Shown here piece after piece: positions 24,188 through 31,219 of a stretch of DNA of 31,219 nt. The stretch covers positions 1 through 31,219 of the IMG/VR virus record IMGVR_UViG_3300046009_013073; one strand, 5' to 3'. The stretch comes from a virus. A program made the position numbers and the translations under genes. The number at the start of each line of letters is the position of its first letter. The stretch's first letter is position 1. Under the pieces are notes generated by a model. That model had not been told where the DNA came from, did no database searches, and worked only from the letters and a program-made list of their open reading frames with translations.

Positions 24188-24982
24188 ATGAATTTGACAG
24201 CCGAACAAATCCAAGATAATTGGGAAGAATTAATATCATATATTGATGGTTATATTTCATCCCCACGTAAAGAAAAAGTTTTAGAATTTTATAATCAATA
24301 TTCTGAACGTTTAATGTTAATGCCTGCCGCGCATAAAAAAGAATATCATAATGCTTTCCCTGGGGGATATATAGAACATGTTTTACGAGTTATTCGATGT
24401 GCTTTAAAACAGTATGATTTATGGGCAAGTGAAGGAGCAGATATGACTACTTTTACAGTTGAAGAATTAGTATTTTCAGCATTAAATCATGATTTAGGTA
24501 AAATGGGAGATGAAAATGAAGAATCTTATATCCCTCAGACTGATCAATGGCGTAAAGATAAATTAGGAGAAGATTATATGTTTAATGAAAAAATCCCATT
24601 TGCTTCAGTCCCAGATAGAGGATTATTTCTACTTCAATCCCATAGTATTTTTTACACGTTTAATGAAATGATAGCTATTCAGACCCATGATGGTTTATAT
24701 GATGAAGCTAATAAAAAATACCTTACAGGATTCATCCCAGGACAAAAACCAAGAACATCTTTACCTTTTATACTCCACCAAGCAGATTTAATGGCAGCAC
24801 GTATTGAATTTGAACGTGAATGGTTACCTAAGTTAAAAGAAGGTAAGAAGTCCGTGGATACCGGAAAAGGAAATTATACATTAGGGAATAAACCAAACAT
24901 GTCTAAAAAAACCTCAACAAAGGAAAAAGCATTAAGTTCGTTTAAAAGTGATGGTTTGAAAAATTTATTAGATAGTATATGA
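24188..24982 (+). CDS. HD-domain phosphohydrolase
   Basis: The 264-residue protein has the HD-domain metal ligands in order: H64 (GGYIEHVLRV), H101-D102 (LNHDLGKMG), H167-D168 (QTHDGLYDE) and D200 (LHQADLMAARIE). HD domains hydrolyse phosphomonoesters or phosphodiesters of nucleotides. Phage members include (d)NTPases and enzymes thought to degrade signalling nucleotides. The C-terminal 50 residues are basic and probably disordered. Position in the late region, just before a membrane protein and the late sigma gene (ATGA overlap), is conserved-looking, but the substrate is unknown. Confidence 0.88.
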   Translation: MNLTAEQIQDNWEELISYIDGYISSPRKEKVLEFYNQYSERLMLMPAAHKKEYHNAFPGGYIEHVLRVIRCALKQYDLWASEGADMTTFTVEELVFSALNHDLGKMGDENEESYIPQTDQWRKDKLGEDYMFNEKIPFASVPDRGLFLLQSHSIFYTFNEMIAIQTHDGLYDEANKKYLTGFIPGQKPRTSLPFILHQADLMAARIEFEREWLPKLKEGKKSVDTGKGNYTLGNKPNMSKKTSTKEKALSSFKSDGLKNLLDSI

Positions 24983-25263
24983 TAGTTTTAACAATTGTTT
25001 GCTGCGTATTAGCAGTTTTAGTCGTGATTCTAGGATTCACGACTTTTAATCTTCTCAAGAAAAATGAAAAAGCAGAAGATATTGTGGTTGGTTATGTTGA
25101 CTATTTAGATAGACTATCCCGTGTGATTGAAATCTCAGATAAAAAACTTAAAGAATTAGATTATAATGGGGCTTTTAAAACAGATGATGAAGTAGGTTCT
25201 ATTTTTAAAGGTATAAAACAAATCCAAGAAATATTAAATGAATTCAATATTAGAAAATACTAA
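24979..25263 (+). CDS. single-span membrane protein (94 aa)
   Basis: MIVLTIVCCVLAVLVVILGF is an N-terminal transmembrane helix, followed by a cytoplasmic helical domain (VGYVDYLDRLSRVIEISDKK, GSIFKGIKQIQEILNEF). Proteins of this type, one TM helix plus a short helical domain, are typical between gp55-like and neighbouring genes in marine T4-like phages. The start overlaps the HD gene stop in ATGA. Function unknown. Confidence 0.75.
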   Translation: MIVLTIVCCVLAVLVVILGFTTFNLLKKNEKAEDIVVGYVDYLDRLSRVIEISDKKLKELDYNGAFKTDDEVGSIFKGIKQIQEILNEFNIRKY

Positions 25264-25266
25264 TTT

Positions 25267-26226
25267 ATGTCATTATCTACCCCAAATTATGAGTCTATAT
25301 TAATTAAAATTTTACCTGAATTAAATAATATAAATGACTTAAATGGAGCTAAAAAACTTATCTATACTCATATATCATCCTCTGAAATAAATGATTATGA
25401 TAAAATACAAATTTCATGTAGTTTAAATCTTATATCCTCAACTAAAGAATTAGATACTTACATCCATAATAGTATCTTATATTACGAAGGACACTCAATC
25501 AATAAATATAAAGTTAAAAAACGAAAACCTAAAAGTAAAAATTATTTTACTCAAGAAACCGAAGATGCTATTGTATTATATAATAATACTTTGGATCCTA
25601 TTTTAAAAAGTAAAATATATGAAAAAAAAATACATTACGCCTTTTTTAAATTAACTCAAAATATAATCCATACTTTTAAATTTTACCATACTGAAGTAGA
25701 AGATTTAGAACATTTACAACATGAAATCATAGTATTTTTATTATCTAAAATCCATCTTTTCAACCCAGAGAATGGTGCTAAAGCATATTCATATTTTGGT
25801 ACTATAGTAAAACGTTGGTGTATATTATATAATGATAAAAATTATAAAAGTAAAATTAAAAAGGTATCTATCATTGAATTAGAACAAGATGATTCTTATT
25901 CTTATACTTTAGAAACATCCTCCCCCCAAAAAGATAAATTATCGTTTTTTATAGACCAATATGTTAATTATACAACAGAAAACATCTATAATTTTTTTCC
26001 AAAAGAATACGATGCGAAAATTGCAGATGCTATTCTAGAACTATTTAGAAAAAGGGATCAAATTGATATTTTTAATAAAAAAGCTCTTTACATCTACATA
26101 CATGAAATGATTCCAAATGCTAAAACACCCAAAATTACAAAAATAGCAAACTTATTATATAGTATATTTAAAAAGAATTATTTATTTTATTTAGATCAAG
26201 GATATATAGAGTTTCAATCCTTGTAA
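25267..26226 (+). CDS. gp55: gp55-like late-transcription sigma factor
   Basis: The 319-residue protein has a sigma region 2-like core at about residues 120-190: VEDLEHLQHEIIVFLLSKIH, FNPENGAKAYSYFGTIVKRW and LYNDKNYKSK. This core, especially PENGAKAYSYFGTI-x-KR, is characteristic of T4 gp55-type factors in T4-like phages. There gp55 directs RNA polymerase to simple minus-10-only late promoters together with the clamp. The N-terminal 90 residues and the C-terminal 120 are variable. It begins 3 nt after the previous gene and precedes the baseplate genes. Confidence 0.85.
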   Translation: MSLSTPNYESILIKILPELNNINDLNGAKKLIYTHISSSEINDYDKIQISCSLNLISSTKELDTYIHNSILYYEGHSINKYKVKKRKPKSKNYFTQETEDAIVLYNNTLDPILKSKIYEKKIHYAFFKLTQNIIHTFKFYHTEVEDLEHLQHEIIVFLLSKIHLFNPENGAKAYSYFGTIVKRWCILYNDKNYKSKIKKVSIIELEQDDSYSYTLETSSPQKDKLSFFIDQYVNYTTENIYNFFPKEYDAKIADAILELFRKRDQIDIFNKKALYIYIHEMIPNAKTPKITKIANLLYSIFKKNYLFYLDQGYIEFQSL

Positions 26227-26232
26227 TTTTTC

Positions 26233-26241
26233 ATATTTATA
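26233..26241 (+). promoter_or_regulatory. ATATTTATA box, candidate late promoter
   Basis: It lies 13 nt before the ATG at 26255 in the only spacer of this region. It is the reverse complement of the T4 late core TATAAATA plus one base, so its direction is uncertain. Confidence 0.35.
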
Positions 26242-26254
26242 CCCAAAAAATACT

Positions 26255-26599
26255 ATGAGTAATTTAGAAGAAAATATTTGGGGTAAGAAAAAATTCTCTG
26301 ATTTATTAAAAGAAATTTACGAAAATTCAAAGAAAAAAGAAGCCCAAATTAACGCTCTAATAGGTGAATTAAAACCCCTTATCACAGACATAGGCGATGC
26401 TACTTTAATAGTTCCTTTAATCAAGGAATATATGGAATTAGGTATTAAAAATGATGAACAATTGATTAAAATGGCTACTATTGCCCAACGTGCAATTGCT
26501 AGTGGTAAATCAAGTGAGGAAGGATTTGGTATGACTGAAGAGGAAAAAGCTCAATTATTACAAGAAGTTAAAAAATTTAATTCTAAAGATGATAAATAA
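26255..26599 (+). CDS. helical hypothetical protein between late sigma and gp5 (114 aa)
   Basis: MSNLEENIWGKKKFSDLLKE starts an all-helical protein with central GELKPLITDIGDATLIVPLI and ending EEEKAQLLQEVKKFNSKDDK. Its place between gp55-like and gp5-like genes would suit a gp33-type co-activator or a small structural chaperone, but I see no motif for either. It overlaps the next gene by 11 nt, so translation is coupled. Confidence 0.62.
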   Translation: MSNLEENIWGKKKFSDLLKEIYENSKKKEAQINALIGELKPLITDIGDATLIVPLIKEYMELGIKNDEQLIKMATIAQRAIASGKSSEEGFGMTEEEKAQLLQEVKKFNSKDDK

Positions 26600-27854
26600 A
26601 GCTGGCCTATCAGGTGCACTAAATAATCTTAACCCAAAAAATTCAACATCTAGTAAATCAAATACTGGATCTAATATAGTAGGAAGGGTTACGGATATAA
26701 TTTTAGATGAAAATCACCCAAGATATACTGAAGTAGGATTAGGAACTAATGGTATAGGGGTTATATTTTTTGAACCTGTAGGTGTAGATAATGTTGGAGT
26801 TGAAAGGATAGCTAAGTCATATTTACCTAATATTAAAAATTACCCACTGATAAACGAATTAGTTTATTGTTTTTATCTCCCAACACCAACATTAGGAGCT
26901 AGTAGCAATTTCAAAAGAGAATATTACTATTTAACTTCAGTAAATACTTGGAGTAACCCACATTTTAATGCTCTCCCCCCAACAATTAATAAAGTTTTAA
27001 AAGAAACATCCAAAATAAATTCTTATCAACAAACAGAATTAGGTGTAACTCAAATAAACAACCCACAAAACCCAACCTTAAACCCAAATAACCTAGTAAA
27101 CCCAAGTCAAGATACATTTGTAGAAAAAAGCAATATTCATCCATTAATGCCTTTTGCTGGGGATATATTACATGAGGGTAGATTTGGAAACAGTTTAAGA
27201 TTCGGTAACACTGCAAAATCAAAAAGCCAATATGCTAATAATTGGTCAACCTCAGGAGAAAATGGGGATCCAATTACTATTTTAAGAAATGGTCAACCAT
27301 TAAATGCTTCAAGTGAAGGTTGGATCCCAATTACAGAAAATATAAAAAATGATTTATCTTCAATTTGGTTAACTTCTACTCAAAAGATCCCATTTAGTTT
27401 ATCAAATGAGAATTTCAATTCTTATAAAACCCCACCAATAACCCCATCAACTTTTACCTCCCCCCAAATAATACTTAATTCAGATAGAATAATTTTAAAC
27501 GCAAAATCTGATAGTGTTTTAATTAGTGGACAGAATTCCATTGGATTATCATCAAATAACAGTATTAACGTAGAAGCCAAACAAATATATTTTGATGGAA
27601 ATGACATTAAATTAGGGTCTAAAAATGCAACTCAACCTGTTTTAAAAGGAGATGATACTGTAGAAATTTTAAAAAGAGTAATCACAGAACTACTTAACAT
27701 ATCCACAGCATTAAAAACACTCCAAATATTCCCTGGAGGAGTACCTTCCCCTGACCCAGTTGTTGGGCCTATAGCTAACATAGCAGCTAATAATTTAAAT
27801 ACTGTTCTTCAACAAATAGACAGTATTAAATCTAATTTTGTAAAAACTACATAA
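26589..27854 (+). CDS. gp5: baseplate hub/spike protein (gp5-like)
   Basis: The 421-residue protein has an N-terminal OB-fold-like region (NIVGRVTDIILDENHPRYTE, GLGTNGIGVIFFEPVG), a middle with GRFGNSLRFGNTAKS and NGDPITILRNGQP, and a C-terminal beta-helix-like end (ILNSDRIILNAKSDSVLISG, IYFDGNDIKLGSKNATQPVL) followed by a helix, VEILKRVITELLN. This order is typical of gp5/gpV-type central baseplate hub proteins of contractile tails; no lysozyme domain is visible. It lies with gp25- and gp6-like genes. Confidence 0.75.
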   Translation: MINKAGLSGALNNLNPKNSTSSKSNTGSNIVGRVTDIILDENHPRYTEVGLGTNGIGVIFFEPVGVDNVGVERIAKSYLPNIKNYPLINELVYCFYLPTPTLGASSNFKREYYYLTSVNTWSNPHFNALPPTINKVLKETSKINSYQQTELGVTQINNPQNPTLNPNNLVNPSQDTFVEKSNIHPLMPFAGDILHEGRFGNSLRFGNTAKSKSQYANNWSTSGENGDPITILRNGQPLNASSEGWIPITENIKNDLSSIWLTSTQKIPFSLSNENFNSYKTPPITPSTFTSPQIILNSDRIILNAKSDSVLISGQNSIGLSSNNSINVEAKQIYFDGNDIKLGSKNATQPVLKGDDTVEILKRVITELLNISTALKTLQIFPGGVPSPDPVVGPIANIAANNLNTVLQQIDSIKSNFVKTT

Positions 27855-27855
27855 T

Positions 27856-28368
27856 ATGGCTCAAGATCCTTCAACTATAGACCCGTTTTCAAGCCCCAAA
27901 TATAAAACTCCTATATGGAATCCCCAATATGCTAGAGATATAGATCAACGTAAACAAAATTACATTGGACCTTATGTATATGATATGTTAGATCAATATA
28001 ATTGGGGAAACGTAGATAAATTTTCTCTCCCTGATGGGGTATATGAATTAAGATCAACAGGTACTGGATTTTTCTTTGTATTTAGTTCTAATAACCAATG
28101 GACTGGATATACAACTCAATTTTCTATAACAGATAGTAATGGCAAAGCAGTTATTTCAAAAAACCCAATACAATTAACTTTTTTAAAAGGAGTAGGAGTT
28201 CCTAAAGTATCTAAAAAACAAGTAGGAACATTTGGTTATATATTTACTTTAATAGACAATACTTATCCAAAATATGGTTCCCAACCCAAACCAGCAAATG
28301 TTGTAGTAAATGCAACAGTAATTGATTCAAAAACAGGTGAACCTATTAAAGGAGTAAAAACTAATTAA
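27856..28368 (+). CDS. baseplate-region structural protein (170 aa)
   Basis: MAQDPSTIDPFSSPKYKTPI starts a beta-rich protein with YELRSTGTGFFFVFSSNNQW and VGTFGYIFTLIDNTYPKYGS. The last 20 residues, VVVNATVIDSKTGEPIKGVK, read like the first strands of a carboxypeptidase-regulatory-like beta domain that stops early. The next gene begins 2 nt after the stop with what looks like the rest of it. Likely a virion or baseplate component. Confidence 0.68.
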   Translation: MAQDPSTIDPFSSPKYKTPIWNPQYARDIDQRKQNYIGPYVYDMLDQYNWGNVDKFSLPDGVYELRSTGTGFFFVFSSNNQWTGYTTQFSITDSNGKAVISKNPIQLTFLKGVGVPKVSKKQVGTFGYIFTLIDNTYPKYGSQPKPANVVVNATVIDSKTGEPIKGVKTN

Positions 28369-28370
28369 AA

Positions 28371-29399
28371 ATGAGTAATAATCTATCAATTGAATTAACA
28401 TCTTCAATAGACACTACTGGTGAAGTCCCTAAAGTAATTATATCAGCTCCGGGATATGAGTCTATAGAAAAAATCCCATATAAAGGAGATGGTACTGCAA
28501 AAGAAGATTTGGGTGTTATTCAATTAAATCCTATTCAAGATGGTCTTGAATTAGATAAACTTAAATCATCCCAATTAGATACTAAACAGATAGAGGAAAT
28601 TTCATCTTCAAAAAAAGATTTTAAATATTTTTCTCAAAAAAAATTAACAGATCTTATAGGTAATCTTAAATCAACTTTAATACCCCTTGTATTAACTTTA
28701 ATAGCTCAATTTGGAATAACCAAAGTAAGTAAATTAATAGCCAATGGGAAAACTAAAGCGGATGATGTAAAAGATCAAATCTCATGCCCCACCCCAGAAG
28801 AATTAAGTAAAATAATATCTCGTAAAAATAAAACAGTTAAACAATTAAATAATGCTCTTAAAATAATAGATAATACTACTAAAGCATTAGGGATAACTGA
28901 GGGTATTTTAATTCTTCTTGATGCTACTCTTTTTACAGCTGATAATACTCCATCATTCATTAATCCACTCCCTCCAGGAATCAATAAAATATTAAGTAAA
29001 ACCATTGATGGTTTAAAAGCAACGAATGCAGGTTTATTAGTTGTATTAGTACTCTTAAGACAAGTATTAACCCAAGCCGTTCAATATTTAAGTTTACTTG
29101 ATAGTCTAGTCCAGCATTGCTCCCCAGGTACTCCTCAAGAACAAATATCTGGTGAATTAATTCGTTTAACCCAACAACAAGCAACCCAATCATCTCCTGT
29201 AGTTACTGTAGTAAATGGTTTTACAATGGGGGTTGAAACTGAAGTAACAGATAAACCATTAAAACGTAGACGTGCTATTGCAACAAATAAAAATGGTGTT
29301 GTAATGTTGCAAGGAGATTGGTCTTTCAGTTCAGTTGATCAGATATTAATCGATGAACTTGTATTTTATATACAACAAAATAATTTAAAAGCAGATTAA
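28371..29399 (+). CDS. large baseplate-region structural protein (342 aa)
   Basis: The N-terminal 55 residues (VIISAPGYESIEKIPYKGDG, DLGVIQLNP) match the second half of a carboxypeptidase-regulatory-like domain. The rest is mostly helical, with hydrophobic stretches (TLIPLVLTLIAQFGITKVSK; LLVVLVLLRQVLTQAVQYLS) and a C-terminal beta end (AIATNKNGVVMLQGDWSFSS, ELVFYIQQNNLK). Similar proteins flank gp5- and gp25-like genes in environmental T4-like phages. It could span baseplate and tail tube or act as a tail chaperone; not determined. Confidence 0.68.
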   Translation: MSNNLSIELTSSIDTTGEVPKVIISAPGYESIEKIPYKGDGTAKEDLGVIQLNPIQDGLELDKLKSSQLDTKQIEEISSSKKDFKYFSQKKLTDLIGNLKSTLIPLVLTLIAQFGITKVSKLIANGKTKADDVKDQISCPTPEELSKIISRKNKTVKQLNNALKIIDNTTKALGITEGILILLDATLFTADNTPSFINPLPPGINKILSKTIDGLKATNAGLLVVLVLLRQVLTQAVQYLSLLDSLVQHCSPGTPQEQISGELIRLTQQQATQSSPVVTVVNGFTMGVETEVTDKPLKRRRAIATNKNGVVMLQGDWSFSSVDQILIDELVFYIQQNNLKAD

Positions 29400-29403
29400 C
29401 CCT

Positions 29404-29412
29404 ATATTTATA
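29404..29412 (+). promoter_or_regulatory. ATATTTATA box, candidate late promoter
   Basis: It lies 5 nt before the ATG at 29418, in the only gap between the late genes around it. Confidence 0.33.
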
Positions 29413-29417
29413 ATCAT

Positions 29418-29753
29418 ATGAAAAGTACAGATTTTAAAAAAATTATTAAAGAAGCAGTTAGAGAAGCAATTCAAGAAGAATTAAAAGATATTCTATTGGA
29501 AGCGGTTCGTGCACCCAAAACAATTGTAAAGGAATCTATTCAACCTATAGAAACTCCAAAACCAACATTTACTCAACCAACAATGGATTTAAGACAAAAG
29601 TATAAAGATGTATTGGGGGAAACAGCTTTAAGTTTTACTTCAAATGACATTCAACAAACATTTAGACCACAATCAAGCGATCCGGTAAATGGTAATTTAG
29701 GAATGGGAGAAGTAGGAATGGACCAAATTATGGGACTTTTAAATAGTAAATAA
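29418..29753 (+). CDS. baseplate-region hypothetical protein (111 aa)
   Basis: It starts with an amphipathic helix, MKSTDFKKIIKEAVREAIQE, followed by a Pro/Thr-rich linker and a C-terminal GNLGMGEVGMDQIMGLLNSK. The helix-linker-helix layout suggests an adaptor or scaffold-like virion protein. Its stop overlaps the gp25 start (TAATG). Confidence 0.62.
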   Translation: MKSTDFKKIIKEAVREAIQEELKDILLEAVRAPKTIVKESIQPIETPKPTFTQPTMDLRQKYKDVLGETALSFTSNDIQQTFRPQSSDPVNGNLGMGEVGMDQIMGLLNSK

Positions 29754-30157
29754 TGGCATTTGATCCTCAACAAATATATCCAATTGATTTAAATGCAAAT
29801 GCTGCTGTTGGGGTAAATCTTCCATTAAATGGTTCTGCTGTTTTTATTTCAAATTACCAAACCAGAGATGCCATTAAAAACAATTTAATTAATTTTTTTC
29901 TAACTAATCCTGGAGAACGCCCATTAAATCCAACATTCGGGGGTGGATTACGTACTTTTATATTTGAACAAATTACAACAGATAATTTAGATTTTCTTAG
30001 AGAAGATGTAAATTCTAAAATATCTACTTATTTTCCTAATATAGCAGTGAATGATTTAATTGTCACAGGACAAGAAGACTTAAACCAAATTACCGTAACC
30101 CTTAAATATTCAGTAGTTAACACTAATATAACTGATACTTTAGAAATCCAACTTTAA
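29753..30157 (+). CDS. gp25: baseplate wedge protein gp25 (GPW/gp25 family)
   Basis: The 134-residue protein shows the gp25/gpW lysozyme-like fold signature: AIKNNLINFFLTNPGERPLN, PTFGGGLRTFIFEQIT, then a helix REDVNSKISTYFPN and final strands QITVTLKYSV. This family forms the wedge core near the sheath in T4, P2 and type VI secretion baseplates. Length and position before gp6 are as in T4-like phages. Start codon overlaps the previous stop. Confidence 0.92.
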   Translation: MAFDPQQIYPIDLNANAAVGVNLPLNGSAVFISNYQTRDAIKNNLINFFLTNPGERPLNPTFGGGLRTFIFEQITTDNLDFLREDVNSKISTYFPNIAVNDLIVTGQEDLNQITVTLKYSVVNTNITDTLEIQL

Positions 30158-30159
30158 AA

Positions 30160-31219
30160 ATGGCCAATACAAATAGAGATATAAAATATATTAATCGTGA
30201 TTTTTCAGATTTTAGACAACGATTAATTGAATATTCTAAAACATATTTCCCTAACACATATAATGATTTCTCTCCCTCATCACCTGGTATGATGTTTATG
30301 GAGCAATCAGCATATGTTGGTGATGTTTTAAGTTTCTATTTAGATAATCAATTGCAAGAAACATTTATACAATATGCCCAACAAACAAACAATATTTATG
30401 AATTGGCATATATGTTTGGTTATACTCCTAAAGTTTCAACAGTTGCCCAAGCTACAATAGATTTTTACCAACAATTACCAGCTAAACAAGTAGGTACAGA
30501 ATATGTTCCTGACTATGATTATGCTTTAACAATTGGAGAAAATACAACGGTATCATCTCAAAATGGTACCTCATTTTTAATACAAGATAAAATTGATTTT
30601 TCTGTTTCAAGTTCTCAAGACCCAACAGAAATTTCTATTTATCAAATTGCAGGTAATATCCCTCAATATTTCTTATTAAAGAAAAGCAGAAATGCCATTT
30701 CAGCTACAATTAATACATCTACATTTAATTTTATAGAACCTATTCAATTTAATACAATAGATATTAATTCAAATAATTTTATTAAAATACTAGATGTTGT
30801 TGATTCTGATGGAAATAAATGGTATGAAGTAGATCATTTAGGACAAGAAATGGTATTAGACCCAATTAAAAATACTAATATAAATGATCCTAACAGTGGA
30901 ACGGATGCTTCATATTTATTAAGGCTTAAAAAAGCTCAACGTAGATTTGCTTCTCGTATAATATCAAATACTAAAACCCAACTTCAATTTGGAGCTGGCT
31001 CCCCAAATGATACAGATGAAGAAATTACACCCAATGCAAATAATGTAGGTATAGGATTACCATTTATGCAAGATAAATTAACAGCAGCTTATTCACCTGT
31101 TAACTTTTTATATACTGGAACATATGGAATTGCCCCTTCAAATACAGCATTAACTGTAAGATATTTAACTGGAGGTGGAGTCAACTCAAATTTAGATTCA
31201 AATACATTAACAACAGTCT
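30160..31219 (+). CDS. gp6: baseplate wedge protein gp6 (baseplate J-like), 3' partial
   Basis: 353 codons are visible before the right edge. The N-terminus MANTNRDIKYINRDFSDFRQ, SSPGMMFMEQSAYVGDVLSF and YLDNQLQETFIQYAQ with ELAYMFGYTP is typical of gp6/gpJ proteins, which dimerise to form the baseplate ring. T4 gp6 is about 660 residues, so roughly half is shown. It starts 2 nt after gp25. Confidence 0.9.
   Translation, partial: MANTNRDIKYINRDFSDFRQRLIEYSKTYFPNTYNDFSPSSPGMMFMEQSAYVGDVLSFYLDNQLQETFIQYAQQTNNIYELAYMFGYTPKVSTVAQATIDFYQQLPAKQVGTEYVPDYDYALTIGENTTVSSQNGTSFLIQDKIDFSVSSSQDPTEISIYQIAGNIPQYFLLKKSRNAISATINTSTFNFIEPIQFNTIDINSNNFIKILDVVDSDGNKWYEVDHLGQEMVLDPIKNTNINDPNSGTDASYLLRLKKAQRRFASRIISNTKTQLQFGAGSPNDTDEEITPNANNVGIGLPFMQDKLTAAYSPVNFLYTGTYGIAPSNTALTVRYLTGGGVNSNLDSNTLTTV

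Noticed and set aside
24979-25263. Holin or spanin assignment for single-span membrane proteins here and at 10290-10804, 21621-21811 and 22249
   Set aside because: Topology alone is not specific, and no endolysin gene lies next to them in the window.
28355-28375. Programmed minus-1 frameshift joining the two structural genes
   Set aside because: The frames differ by minus 1, but there is no standard slippery heptamer before the stop and no downstream stem or pseudoknot is evident; stop-start coupling is simpler.
1-31219. Integrated prophage in a host chromosome
   Set aside because: No integrase, repressor, attachment-site pair or host housekeeping genes are visible; tRNAs are in a phage-type cluster.

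Overview
This 31.2 kb window looks like part of the genome of a large, AT-rich tailed phage (T4-like myovirus type) that infects a member of the Bacteroidota, probably an uncultured or environmental phage. The phage assignment rests on T4-type baseplate genes at the right end (gp5-like hub, gp25, gp6), a gp55-like late sigma factor, a tRNA cluster and dozens of tiny phage-type hypothetical genes. The host assignment is inference: the ECF sigma factor is of the Bacteroidota type, and Shine-Dalgarno sequences are mostly weak. Every gene I support is on the + strand. There is no integrase, and both ends of the window cut through genes.

Layout. (1) Positions 1-4200 hold an HNH-like gene cut by the left edge, small genes including a SWIM zinc-finger protein, and an RNA-rich block. 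That block has tRNAs for Glu, Leu, Gln, Asp, Ser and Ala, two tRNA-like genes with abnormal anticodon arms, structured spacers, and a roughly 390-nt gene-free stretch full of nested hairpins that ends in a terminator directly against tRNA-Asp. (2) Positions 4200-8300 hold a metallophosphoesterase and a run of conserved phage proteins of unknown function. (3) Positions 8300-21250 are a long train of very small genes, most with their own promoter. They include a DUF932-type protein, an ECF sigma factor, two more isolated tRNA-like genes and a protein with four evenly spaced GRP (AT-hook-like) motifs. The last 2 kb of this part has almost no C on the coding strand. (4) Positions 21250-21620 are a gene-free boundary with a terminator, repeats and palindromes. 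(5) Positions 21620-31219 are the late region: small membrane peptides, a probable virion protein, a T5orf172 nuclease-like protein, an HD-domain hydrolase, the gp55-like late sigma, and a tightly packed baseplate operon.

How the parts fit together. The most striking signal is a two-part promoter, RGGAnTA then TTCGTATATT, with exactly 27 nt from the start of the first box to the start of GTATATT. I found it in front of about 33 genes. The first box resembles the GGAAC minus-35 element of ECF sigma factors and does not match the Bacteroidota housekeeping promoter. The phage encodes its own ECF sigma factor, and that gene carries the same promoter, so a self-amplifying phage ECF regulon is the simplest reading (inference). 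The promoter is missing from the baseplate genes, which lie next to the gp55-like late sigma. This suggests two sigma factors acting in succession. At several gene ends a terminator hairpin, with the stop codon in its loop, sits inside the spacer of the next gene's promoter.
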